A DNA stretch of 64,000 nt from UBA10906 sp049296695 (GTDB lineage Bacteria; Pseudomonadota; Gammaproteobacteria; Methylococcales; Methylomonadaceae). The notes under the pieces were generated by a model. It was not told the origin of the DNA and searched no databases. It saw only the letters and a program-made list of their open reading frames with translations. Where the stretch lies: assembly GCA_049296695.1 (NCBI GenBank), contig JBAQSX010000013.1:27533-91532 (forward strand). The letters run 5' to 3'. Shown here piece by piece: positions 26,564 through 37,000 of the stretch. Made by a program: the position numbers and the translations under genes. How positions within the stretch are numbered: position 1 is the stretch's first letter; every line of letters starts with the position of its first letter.

Positions 26564-28657
26564 TTATGAAGATTTTTTAATAATTGCTTCTGCAATGTGT
26601 GCAGGTGTCTCGTTATATTTTTCAAACTGCATACTGTAGGTTGCCCGTCCTTGTGTTGCCGAACGCAAATCAGTTGAATAACCAAACATTTCTGCTAACG
26701 GAACCTCACAAATAACTATCTTGCCCGATGGTGTATCTTCCATACCTTGAATAACACCGCGTCGTCTATTAACATCACCTACGACATCACCCATATATTC
26801 TTCAGGCGTTGAGATATCGACTTTCATTATGGGTTCTAACAAAACAGGACTTGCTTTTCTCGCGCCTTCTCTAAAACACATAGAACCAGCAATTTTAAAA
26901 GCCATTTCATTTGAATCCACATCATGATAGGAACCATCAAATAAAGAGACTTTAACATCGAGAACGGGAAAGCCAGCAAGAATACCACTCTTCAATTGTT
27001 CTTGAATCCCTTTGTCTACAGCTGGTATGTATTCTTTTGGAACAACACCGCCGACAACTTCATTAACGAATTCATAACCTGTACCAAGTTCTTTAGGTTC
27101 AATTCTAAGCCAAACATGTGCATATTGACCACGTCCGCCTGATTGTCTTATAAACTTAGATTCTTGTTCTACTGATTTTCGGATGGTTTCTCTATAAGCA
27201 ACTTGTGGTGTACCTATATTAGCATTGACATTGAATTCCCTTTTCATACGGTCAACAATGATCTCAAGATGAAGTTCACCCATGCCAGATATGATAATCT
27301 GACCAGACTCACCGTCTGTATATACTCGAAATGAAGGGTCTTCTTGAGCTAATCTAACCAACGCGACACTCATCTTTTCTTGATCTGCTTTCGTTTTTGG
27401 TTCTACAGCTATGGATATTACTGGCTCAGGAAAATCCATGCGCTCAAGAACAACTGGAGCTTTCAAATCACAAAGTGTATCGCCTGTTGTTATATCTTTA
27501 AGACTAACAGCAGCGGCTATATCACCTGCATAGACGGATTTAACTTCTTCGCGGCTATTAGCGTGCATTTGTACAATACGACCAACGCGCTCTCTTTTCA
27601 TTTTTATTGAGTTATAAACGGTGTCTCCTGTATTTAATACACCCGAATAAACTCTAAAAAAGGTCAAAGTACCTACAAATTGATCAGCTGCAATTTTAAA
27701 TGCCAAAGCAGAAAAAGGTTCGTTATCATCTGCTATACGCGTCGTTTCAGTAATGCCATTTTCAAGCACCCCATTGACAGCGGCAATATCAGTTGGAGCA
27801 GGCATGTATTCGATAATAGCATCAAGCAATGCTTGCACACCTTTATTTTTAAAGGCTGAACCACAAAAAGCAGGAGCAATCTGGTTTGCTATCGTCCTAA
27901 TACGAATACCGAGCTTTATTTCGTCATCGTTTAAAGTACCCTCTTCAAGATACTTTTCCGTTAATTCTTCGTTAGCCTCAGCGGCGGCTTCAACAATGTA
28001 ATCATGCCATTTGTTGCTAGCTGCTACTAGTTCATTAGGTATTGCTTCTTCCTTAAAGGTCATACCCATATTGTTCTCATCCCAATAGATAGCTTTCATT
28101 TTGATGAGATCGATTACACCTTCAAAATTTTCTTCAGCTCCGATTGGCAACTGCATAGGTATCGCATGACTTCCAAGTCTGGATTTAATTTGCGCAATAA
28201 CTCTAAGAAAATCTGCACCTATACGATCCATTTTGTTGATAAAAACCAATCTTGGAACTTGATATTTATCAGCTTGTCGCCAAACAGTTTCTGATTGTGG
28301 TTCTACACCACCTACAGCACAGAAAACCGCGCACGCGCCATCTAAAACCCGTAAAGACCGTTCAACTTCAATAGTAAAGTCAACATGACCTGGCGTATCA
28401 ATAATATTGATACGATGCTGCGGAAACTCCTGACGCATACCACTCCAAAAACAAGTGGTCGCGGCTGAGGTAATCGTAATGCCGCGCTCCTGCTCTTGTT
28501 CCATCCAATCCATAACGGCCGCGCCATCATGAACCTCACCCATTTTGTGGGATACACCCGTATAGTAGAGTATGCGTTCAGTAGTCGTTGTCTTACCCGC
28601 ATCAATATGCGCCATGATGCCGATATTACGATAATATTTTATAGGCGTTTTACGCAC
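26564..28657 (-). CDS. fusA: Translation elongation factor G
   Basis: Ribosomal translocase, 697 residues. GTP-binding AHIDAGKTTTTERILYYTG, switch II DTPGHVDFTIEVERSLRVLDG, NKMDRIGADF, and domain IV GGRGQYAHVWLRIEP. Standard position between rpsG (20 bp) and tuf (27 bp). No truncated or duplicated copy seen. Confidence 0.99.
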   Translation of the reverse strand: MRKTPIKYYRNIGIMAHIDAGKTTTTERILYYTGVSHKMGEVHDGAAVMDWMEQEQERGITITSAATTCFWSGMRQEFPQHRINIIDTPGHVDFTIEVERSLRVLDGACAVFCAVGGVEPQSETVWRQADKYQVPRLVFINKMDRIGADFLRVIAQIKSRLGSHAIPMQLPIGAEENFEGVIDLIKMKAIYWDENNMGMTFKEEAIPNELVAASNKWHDYIVEAAAEANEELTEKYLEEGTLNDDEIKLGIRIRTIANQIAPAFCGSAFKNKGVQALLDAIIEYMPAPTDIAAVNGVLENGITETTRIADDNEPFSALAFKIAADQFVGTLTFFRVYSGVLNTGDTVYNSIKMKRERVGRIVQMHANSREEVKSVYAGDIAAAVSLKDITTGDTLCDLKAPVVLERMDFPEPVISIAVEPKTKADQEKMSVALVRLAQEDPSFRVYTDGESGQIIISGMGELHLEIIVDRMKREFNVNANIGTPQVAYRETIRKSVEQESKFIRQSGGRGQYAHVWLRIEPKELGTGYEFVNEVVGGVVPKEYIPAVDKGIQEQLKSGILAGFPVLDVKVSLFDGSYHDVDSNEMAFKIAGSMCFREGARKASPVLLEPIMKVDISTPEEYMGDVVGDVNRRRGVIQGMEDTPSGKIVICEVPLAEMFGYSTDLRSATQGRATYSMQFEKYNETPAHIAEAIIKKSS

Positions 28658-28677
28658 TCAACTCACAACTTATCCAG

Positions 28678-29148
28678 TTACCAACGATAATGAGAAAAAG
28701 CTTTATTAGCTTCTGCCATTCTATGTGTGTCTTCACGTTTTTTCGCTGCGGTGCCTCTGTTTTCAAAAGCATCCATCAATTCGCCAGCTAATTTAGCTGA
28801 CATATTGCGTTCATTTCTTTTGTGAGAAGCATCAATCAACCAACGCATTGCAAGTGCCATACGTCTTGAAGGACGGACTTCCACTGGAACTTGATAAGTT
28901 GCACCACCTACGCGTCTGGATTTTACTTCAACTCTAGGCTGAACGTTTTCCAATGCTTTGGACAGCACTTCCAGAGGTTCGTTGTGTCCTTTGTTTTTAA
29001 TCGCATCTAATGCGCCATAAACAATGCTTTCAGCAACTGATTTTTTACCGCTTTCCATAATCATATTCATAAATTTGGTCAGCATCACGCTACCAAATCT
29101 AGGATCTGGAATGATTTCTCTTTTTGTAGCGACTCTTCTTCTTGACAT
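28678..29148 (-). CDS. rpsG: 30S ribosomal protein S7
   Basis: Initiates assembly of the 30S head and contacts E-site tRNA; 156 residues. MSRRRVATKREIIPDPRFGS start, VGGATYQVPVEVRPSRRMAL and KKREDTHRMAEANKAFSHYRW end. In E. coli S7 regulates the str operon at the rpsL-rpsG gap, which is only 15 bp here, so the E. coli-type regulatory structure cannot form in this short spacer alone. Confidence 0.99.
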   Translation of the reverse strand: MSRRRVATKREIIPDPRFGSVMLTKFMNMIMESGKKSVAESIVYGALDAIKNKGHNEPLEVLSKALENVQPRVEVKSRRVGGATYQVPVEVRPSRRMALAMRWLIDASHKRNERNMSAKLAGELMDAFENRGTAAKKREDTHRMAEANKAFSHYRW

Positions 29149-29163
29149 CTCAACCCCAACCTA

Positions 29164-29541
29164 TTATTTGCCTTTAGGCCGTTTTGTTCCATATTTAGAA
29201 CGACCGCAACGTCTTTTGGCTACACCAGACGCGTCTAAACTACCACGCACAACGTGATAACGAACACCTGGTAAGTCTTTAACACGACCGCCCCTAATCA
29301 GAACCACTGAGTGTTCTTGAAGATTATGACCTTCGCCACCAATATAACTACTTACTTCAGCACCATTAGTCAATCTAACCCGCGCTACTTTACGCAAAGC
29401 TGAGTTTGGCTTTTTAGGTGTTGTTGTATAAACGCGAGTGCATACACCCCGCCGTTGAGGACATGCTTCCAATGCTGGAACATTACTCTTTTCTACTTTC
29501 TTAGTACGCGGCTTACGAACCAATTGGTTGATCGTGGCCAT
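29164..29541 (-). CDS. rpsL: 30S ribosomal protein S12
   Basis: Decoding-centre protein. The ATG at 29541 gives MATINQLVRKPRTKKVEKSN and 125 residues; an upstream in-frame start at 29565 adds eight residues unlike the family. K43 (in TTPKKPNSALRK) and the GGRVKDLPGVRYH region where streptomycin-resistance changes arise are of wild-type form. First gene of the str operon with a strong promoter about 120 bp upstream. Confidence 0.98.
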   Translation of the reverse strand: MATINQLVRKPRTKKVEKSNVPALEACPQRRGVCTRVYTTTPKKPNSALRKVARVRLTNGAEVSSYIGGEGHNLQEHSVVLIRGGRVKDLPGVRYHVVRGSLDASGVAKRRCGRSKYGTKRPKGK

Positions 29542-29663
29542 ATCTTTGTTTACTCCGATATACAATTAATCGTCAGACTACAACTTGCTCTAGACAACGC
29601 ACGTCCTAAACGCGTGTAGTATTCAAAACTGCACTTAAGTACGTTTTTTCATGTGAGCAGAGA

Positions 29664-29692
29664 ATGATACTTGCTAATACTAATTAGGTCAA
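29664..29692 (-). promoter_or_regulatory. Sigma70-type promoter of the str-S10-spc-alpha operon
   Basis: On the minus strand TTGACC (29692-29687), a 17-bp spacer and TATCAT (29669-29664). It lies between the rpoC stop and rpsL with a leader of roughly 115 nt. Notably, the promoter is flanked by an exact 10-bp inverted repeat GCAGAGAATG (29657-29666 and 29696-29705), one arm of which overlaps the -10. Confidence 0.8.
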
Positions 29693-29725
29693 GTCCATTC
29701 TCTGCAAAAATTATTTTTACGTTTC

Positions 29726-32700
29726 TTAAATGCTTAAAGCTTGTTTCAGTGCTTCTTCAACATCACCCGCATGAGCAATATCATTATCAGTTGTATGATA
29801 TTGTGCAAAACGGTTTTTCCGATATTCATGGTACGCTAATCCCGTTCCTGCTGGAATTAAACGACCCACGATAACGTTTTCTTTCAAACCTTGTAGGCTA
29901 TCACTCAAACCTCTAACAGCAGCATCGGTTAATACGCGTGTCGTTTCTTGGAAAGACGCGGCTGAAATAAACGATTCTGTTGCCAAAGAAGCTTTTGTTA
30001 TACCTAGCAAAATTGATTCGTAGCTGGCAGGGATTTTCCCTTCAGCTTCCATACGATCATTTTCAACACGCACAGCGGCGCGTTCAACTTGATCCCCTTT
30101 TAAGAAAGCTGTATCGCCCGAAGCGGTAATCTCAACTTTTCTGAGCATTTGGCGAATAATCGCTTCAATGTGTTTGTCGTTGATTTTTACGCCTTGCAGA
30201 CGATACACGTCTTGAATTTCTTTAACCAAATAGTTAGCTAATTCTTCAATACCGCGCAATCTTAAAATATCATGCGGGGTTAATTCACCTTCTGCAATGG
30301 TTTCACCTTTTTCCACAAATTCACCTTCAAACACGGTGATATGTCGCCATTTTGGGATTAAGGTTTCTACTTGTTCACCCGCCGCATCGGTGATGATAAC
30401 GCGTTGTTTACCTTTGGTTTCTTTACCAAACGAAATTGTACCGCTGGTTTCAGCCAAAATTGCAGGGTCTTTGGTTTTACGCGCTTCAAATAAATCAGCA
30501 ACGCGTGGCAAACCACCCGTAATATCGCGGGTTTTACTGGATTCTTGTGGAATTCTAGCCAGTACGTCACCCACTTTTACTTCACCGCCGTCTTTAATAC
30601 CGACAATCGCGCCTGTAGGCAAGAAGTATTGCGCGGGGATTTCTGTGCCTGACAGATAAATAGTATTGCCTTGGGTGTCTAACAACTTCACCATTGGACG
30701 TAATTCTTTACCTGCACTACCGCGTTGTTTTGGATCAGTTACTACTAACGAACTTAAACCTGTGACTTCATCAGATTGTTTTTGTACGGTAACACCATCA
30801 ACGAAGTGGACTAATTCAACAATACCCTCAACTTCGGTGATAACGGGGTGCGTGAATGGATCCCAAGTAACGATAATATCGCCAGCGTGAATTTTATCGC
30901 CTTCTTTAACCGATAACACCGCGCCGTAAGGGATTTTATAACGTTCTCTTTCACGACCGTAATCATCAACAACACCCACCTCACCTGAACGTGATACCGC
31001 AACTAAATTGCCTTCACGGTTAGGGACTGATTTTAAGTTGTTTAAGCGCACTGTACCTGCTGATTTAACTTGTACATTGCTAATCGCCGCAGAACGCGAT
31101 GCCGCGCCACCGATGTGGAACGTTCTCATGGTCAACTGTGTACCTGGTTCACCGATAGATTGCGCGGCAATAACGCCGACTGCTTCACCGATATTGACCA
31201 AATGTCCACGACCTAAATCACGTCCATAACACGCCGCGCACACACCATGACGGTTTTCACAAGTGATAATTGAACGCACGATAACTTGGTCGATACTTTG
31301 CTCATCTAAAATAGCAACCCAGTGTTCATTGAGTAAGGTACCGCGTGGCACGATAATGTTTTCACCCGCCGCATCCATCACATCAACCGCGGCAACGCGA
31401 CCTAAAACGCGCTCTGATAGCGGTTCAACCACATCACCACCTTCGATGATAGGCATCATGATTAAGCCATTGCTAGTACCGCAATCTTGACCTGTAATCA
31501 CCAAGTCTTGCGCCACGTCAACTAAACGACGGGTCAAATAACCTGAGTTCGCGGTTTTCAACGCGGTATCAGCAAGACCTTTACGCGCACCGTGGGTTGA
31601 GATGAAGTATTGCAATACGTCCAGCCCTTCACGGAAATTCGCAGTAATAGGCGTTTCGATAATTGAGCCGTCTGGTTTTGCCATCAAGCCGCGCATACCC
31701 GCTAACTGACGAATCTGAGCGGCACTACCGCGTGCTCCAGACTCTGCCATCATAAAGATAGAGTTAAAGGATTTTTGCTTAACTTCATTACCCTTAGCAT
31801 CAACAACGAAATTACCATCGGCACCAATAACTGACTCCACGCCTAAGCCATCCATCATCACTTTAGCGACTTTATCGTTAGCATGTGACCAAATATCAAC
31901 AACCTTGTTATATCGCTCACCGTCAGTCACTAAGCCTGAAGCATATTGGCTTTGAATATCATTCACTTCCGCTTCAGCCGCCTTGATAATATCGACTTTT
32001 TCAGCAGGAATTGCCATGTCTTCAATACCAAACGATACGCCCGAAATCGTTGCATAACGGAAGCCCAAATACATAATTTGGTCAGCCAGCATTACGGTTT
32101 CTTTATTGCCTAGATGACGATAGCTGTAGTTAATCAAACGCGAAATATTCTTTTTAGTCATGTCGCGATTAACTTCATCAAAGGGCATCCGCTCAGGTAC
32201 GACTTCCCAAATCAAAGAGCGGCCTACAGTAGTATCAACACGGCGCGTTTTGTTTTCTAATTCGCCTTTATCGTTGACTACTTTTTCAGTAATGCGTAAT
32301 ACAATTTTAGTTTGCAATTCCACGGCTTTGGCTTGCAAAGCTCTATGCACTTCACCGACATCACCAAAAATACTGCCATTACCACGCGCATTGATTTTTT
32401 CACGGCTGATGTAATACAGCCCCAAGACCACGTCTTGTGAGGGGTTGATAACAGGGTCGCCGTTAGCAGGTGACAAAATATTATTGGTTGCCATCATTAA
32501 AGCGCGGGCTTCTAATTGCGCTTCAATCGATAACGGTACATGCACCGCCATCTGGTCACCGTCAAAGTCCGCGTTGAACGCGCTACACACTAACGGATGC
32601 AATTGAATCGCCTTACCTTCAATCAAGGTCGGTTCAAAAGCTTGAATACCTAATCTATGCAAAGTCGGCGCACGGTTTAATAGAATCGGATGCTCACGAA

Positions 32701-33946
32701 TCACTTCTTCCAAAATATCCCATACTTCCGCACCTTCGCGTTCTACCATTTTCTTAGCGGCTTTAATGGTTGTCGCATGACCGCGTAATTGTAGCTTGCT
32801 GAAAATAAAGGGCTTAAATAATTCTAACGCCATTTTTTTAGGCAAACCGCATTGATGCAAACGCAATGTCGGGCCTACAACAATAACCGAACGACCTGAG
32901 TAATCGACACGCTTTCCTAATAAGTTTTGACGGAAACGCCCTTGCTTACCTTTAATCATATCCGCTAATGATTTCAACGGACGGCGATTTGTGCCAGTAA
33001 TAGCGCGTCCACGTCTACCGTTATCGAGTAGCGCGTCTACGGATTCTTGCAACATGCGTTTTTCGTTACGCACGATAATGTCAGGCGCGTTTAAATCTAA
33101 CAAACGGTTTAAACGGTTGTTACGATTAATCACGCGGCGATATAAATCGTTTAAGTCTGACGTGGCAAAACGACCACCATCTAACGGTACTAAAGGACGC
33201 AACTCAGGTGGTAACACGGGCAATACTTGTAAAATCATCCATTCAGGACGATTTTTAGAACTCAACAAAGCGTCCATCACCTTGAGGCGTTTGGAGTATT
33301 TTTTGATTTTAGTCTCAGAGCTGGTCGAATTGATTTCTTCGCGCAAGATAACCACTTGCTCTTTTAAATCAATGGCTTTAAGCAAATCGTAAATAGCTTC
33401 CGCGCCCATTTTGGCAACAAAATCATCACCATACTGCTCAACCGCGTCTAAGTATTCATCATCGGTTAATAATTGTCCGCGCACCAGTGGCGTTGTGCCT
33501 TCATCTAAAATCACAAAGGATTCAAAATATAACACCCGCTCAATTTCACGCAGGGTCATATCCAATAATAAAGCAATACGCGAAGGCAAGGATTTTAAAA
33601 ACCAAATATGCGCTACAGGGCTGGCTAGGTCGATATGTCCCATGCGTTCACGGCGCACTTTAGACAAAGTGACTTCCACGCCGCATTTTTCGCAGATAAC
33701 GCCGCGATGTTTTAAACGTTTGTATTTGCCGCAGAGACATTCATAGTCGCTCACGGGCCCAAAAATTTTGGCACAGAACAAGCCGTCTCGTTCTGGCTTA
33801 AAAGTACGGTAGTTGATGGTTTCGGGTTTTTTCACTTCACCATAAGACCACGAGCGAATCATGTCAGGTGAGGCGAGTCCTATGCTAATCCCATCGAAGT
33901 CGTCAGTACGTCCTTGACGCTTTAGAAAATTCATTAAATCTTTCAA
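29726..33946 (-). CDS. rpoC: RNA polymerase subunit beta'
   Basis: Catalytic subunit, 1406 residues (E. coli 1407). Zinc-binding CLCGKYKRLKHRGVICEKCG near residue 70, the Mg2+-chelating active-site NADFDGDQMAVHVP near 460, the second zinc site CENRHGVCAACYGRDLGRG and bridge-helix/trigger-loop region SIGEPGTQLTMRTFHIGGAA. Starts MKDLMNFLKRQGRTDDFDG. It is separated from rpoB by 86 bp containing an 11-bp-stem hairpin. Confidence 0.99.
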   Translation of the reverse strand: MKDLMNFLKRQGRTDDFDGISIGLASPDMIRSWSYGEVKKPETINYRTFKPERDGLFCAKIFGPVSDYECLCGKYKRLKHRGVICEKCGVEVTLSKVRRERMGHIDLASPVAHIWFLKSLPSRIALLLDMTLREIERVLYFESFVILDEGTTPLVRGQLLTDDEYLDAVEQYGDDFVAKMGAEAIYDLLKAIDLKEQVVILREEINSTSSETKIKKYSKRLKVMDALLSSKNRPEWMILQVLPVLPPELRPLVPLDGGRFATSDLNDLYRRVINRNNRLNRLLDLNAPDIIVRNEKRMLQESVDALLDNGRRGRAITGTNRRPLKSLADMIKGKQGRFRQNLLGKRVDYSGRSVIVVGPTLRLHQCGLPKKMALELFKPFIFSKLQLRGHATTIKAAKKMVEREGAEVWDILEEVIREHPILLNRAPTLHRLGIQAFEPTLIEGKAIQLHPLVCSAFNADFDGDQMAVHVPLSIEAQLEARALMMATNNILSPANGDPVINPSQDVVLGLYYISREKINARGNGSIFGDVGEVHRALQAKAVELQTKIVLRITEKVVNDKGELENKTRRVDTTVGRSLIWEVVPERMPFDEVNRDMTKKNISRLINYSYRHLGNKETVMLADQIMYLGFRYATISGVSFGIEDMAIPAEKVDIIKAAEAEVNDIQSQYASGLVTDGERYNKVVDIWSHANDKVAKVMMDGLGVESVIGADGNFVVDAKGNEVKQKSFNSIFMMAESGARGSAAQIRQLAGMRGLMAKPDGSIIETPITANFREGLDVLQYFISTHGARKGLADTALKTANSGYLTRRLVDVAQDLVITGQDCGTSNGLIMMPIIEGGDVVEPLSERVLGRVAAVDVMDAAGENIIVPRGTLLNEHWVAILDEQSIDQVIVRSIITCENRHGVCAACYGRDLGRGHLVNIGEAVGVIAAQSIGEPGTQLTMRTFHIGGAASRSAAISNVQVKSAGTVRLNNLKSVPNREGNLVAVSRSGEVGVVDDYGRERERYKIPYGAVLSVKEGDKIHAGDIIVTWDPFTHPVITEVEGIVELVHFVDGVTVQKQSDEVTGLSSLVVTDPKQRGSAGKELRPMVKLLDTQGNTIYLSGTEIPAQYFLPTGAIVGIKDGGEVKVGDVLARIPQESSKTRDITGGLPRVADLFEARKTKDPAILAETSGTISFGKETKGKQRVIITDAAGEQVETLIPKWRHITVFEGEFVEKGETIAEGELTPHDILRLRGIEELANYLVKEIQDVYRLQGVKINDKHIEAIIRQMLRKVEITASGDTAFLKGDQVERAAVRVENDRMEAEGKIPASYESILLGITKASLATESFISAASFQETTRVLTDAAVRGLSDSLQGLKENVIVGRLIPAGTGLAYHEYRKNRFAQYHTTDNDIAHAGDVEEALKQALSI

Positions 33947-33997
33947 GTGCTTATCCTCTTGATGTTGAGAATTGGAAATATTGTGTAATGCAAGGGT

Positions 33998-34022
33998 AAA
34001 GGCGACTTTAAGTCGCCCTTAC
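33998..34022. repeat. Hairpin between rpoB and rpoC
   Basis: 11-bp stem with one G-U pair built on GGCGACT/AGTCGCC (33998-34021 approx.), in the 86-bp rpoB-rpoC spacer. Related in core (GGGCGA) to the palindrome at 4538-4556. There is no poly-U after it on the minus strand, so an RNA processing or stability site is more likely than a terminator. Confidence 0.6.
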
Positions 34023-34032
34023 GCATTTACAG

Positions 34033-37000
34033 CTATTCCCGCTCTAGTTCGATGTTGACTGCCAGCGAGCGAATTTCTTTGATTAACACATTGAACGATT
34101 CTGGCATTCCCGCTTCCATTTTGTGATTGCCATCGACAATGTTTTTATACATTCGCGTTCTACCCGTGACATCGTCAGATTTGACTGTGAGCATTTCTTG
34201 CAAGGTGTACGCCGCGCCGTAAGCTTCCAATGCCCAGACTTCCATTTCACCAAAACGCTGACCACCAAATTGCGCTTTACCGCCCAAAGGTTGCTGTGTG
34301 ACTAAGCTATAAGGGCCAGTTGAACGTGCGTGCATTTTGTCATCGACCAAGTGGTTCAATTTGAGCATGTACATATAACCCACGGTCACTTCACGCTCAA
34401 ACGGCTCACCTGTGAGACCATCATACAAAGTTGTTTGACCATGTTCAGGCAGGTCGGCTAAACGCAACATACGGCGAATGTCTTCTTCGTCCGCGCCATC
34501 GAATACTGGTGATGCCATCGGCACACCCGCCACTAGATTACGCGCCATTTCTAAAATTTCGCCATCGGTGAAAGAATCTAAATCTTCTTTACGACCGCTA
34601 GAGTTATAGATTTTGCCTAAATAGTCACGAATGGTTTTGACTTTTTCCATTTCAGCGTCATAACGCGCTTCTAACATCTTGCCAATCTTGATGCCTAAGC
34701 CTTTAGCCGCCCAACCTAAGTGGGTTTCTAAGACCTGTCCCACGTTCATCCGCGAAGGTACACCCAGCGGGTTTAACACGATGTCGACAGGGTTGCCATC
34801 AGCAGTGTAAGGCATGTCTTCAATGGGGCGTATCATGGAGATAACCCCTTTGTTGCCGTGCCGTCCCGCCATTTTATCCCCTGGCTGAATACGACGTTTG
34901 ACCGCTAAATAGACTTTAACCATTTTCAACACACCCGGAGGCAAATCATCGCCCATGGTGATTTTTTTGCATTTGACTTCAAATTTTTCATCAAAGTCTT
35001 TGCGTTGTTGCTCCACTTGCGCGGCAACGGTTTCGAGTTGCACATTCAACTCTTCGTCTTTCATGTTGATTTTAAGCCAGTCAGAATGCTTGATGCTGTC
35101 TAAATAATCTTGAGTGATTTCTGAGCCACCTTTTAAACCACCCGCACCTGATAACGCGACTTTACCAATCAATAATTTAGCCACCCGCGCATAAATATCG
35201 CCTTCTAAAATTTTGAGCTGGTCATCTAAGTCTTTGCGGTAACGTTTAATGGCATCACGTTCAATATCTAAAGCGCGTTTGTCTTTTTTCACGCCATCAC
35301 GGGTAAATACTTGCACGTCAATGACCGTACCTTCAATACTCCCCGGAACGCGCAAAGAAGTATCTTTTACGTCAGCGGCTTTTTCGCCAAAGATAGCGCG
35401 TAATAGCTTTTCTTCGGGCGTGAGTTGAGTTTCGCCTTTAGGGGTGACTTTACCCACTAAAATATCGCCACCTTTGACTTCCGCGCCAATGTAGACAATG
35501 CCTGACTCATCTAATTTCGATAAGGCTTCTTCGCTCACATTAGGAATATCGGCAGTGATTTCTTCAGGGCTGTGTTTGGTATCACGCGCCACGCAGGTTT
35601 TTTCTTCGATGTGAATCGTAGTGAAACGGTCTTCTTTAACGACACGTTCAGAGACTAAAATCGAGTCTTCAAAGTTATAACCATTCCACGGCATGAACGC
35701 GACCAGCATATTTTGACCCAGTGCCAATTCGCCCATATCGGTTGAAGGCCCGTCAGCTAAAATATCGCCTTTGCTAACAATATCACCAGGTTTAACCAAA
35801 GGTTTTTGGTTAATACAAGTGTTTTGGTTAGAGCGGGTGTATTTAATCAGGTTGTAAATATCAACACCTGACGAACCTGTTTCGGTTTCAGTATCATTGA
35901 CACGCACTACAATACGCGCCGCGTCAACGGCTTCAATGCGACCACCGCGCACAGCAACCACTGCCACGCCTGAGTCTTTAGCCACGGTGCGTTCCATGCC
36001 CGTACCCACTAATGGCTTTTCAGCTCTCAGTGTTGGTACAGCTTGACGTTGCATGTTAGAACCCATCAAGGCGCGGTTCGCGTCATCGTGTTCTAGGAAT
36101 GGAATAATAGAAGCCGCTACTGAGACGATTTGTTTAGACGATACGTCCATATACTGCACCGTATCGGACATGGCTAAAGCAAACTCGTCTTTATGACGAC
36201 AAGACACTAAGCCATCAACTAATTTACCGTTTTCGTCTACAGGTACACTCGCCTGCGCGATAACAAATTCGCCTTCTTCAATGGCAGATAAATAATCGAC
36301 TTGGTCGGTAACGTGACCGTTAACCACTTTACGATACGGCGTTTCTAAAAAGCCGTAATCGTTAGTACGCGCATAAACTGACAGCGAGTTAATCAAACCA
36401 ATGTTTGGCCCTTCAGGCGTTTCAATCGGACAAACTCTGCCATAATGGGTGGCGTGTACGTCACGCACTTCAAAGCCTGCACGTTCTCTTGCCAAACCAC
36501 CTGGTCCTAAAGCCGATACGCGGCGTTTATGGGTGACTTGTGATAAGGGATTATTTTGATCCATAAACTGCGACAACTGGCTCGAGCCAAAGAATTCTTT
36601 GACCGCCGCTGACACGGGTTTTGCGTTAATGATTTCTTGGGGCATTAAGCCTTCAGAATCGGCTAAGGTTAAACGCTCTTTTACAGCGCGTTCTACGCGT
36701 ACTAAGCCCACGCGGAATTGGTTTTCAATCATCTCGCCCACAGAACGTACCCGTCTGTTACCTAAATGATCAATGTCGTCCACCGTGCCGTTACCGTTAC
36801 GAATGGCGATTAATTCTTTTAACACATCGATGATGTCATCGTTGGTTAAAGTACCCAAACCAACAATTTCTTCACGACCTAAACGGCGATTGAATTTCAT
36901 CCGTCCAACAGTCGATAAGTCGTAGCGTTCTTCGGTAAAGAATAAATTATGGAATAAGTTTTCAGCAGATTCTTTAGTCGGTGGCTCACCAGGACGCATC

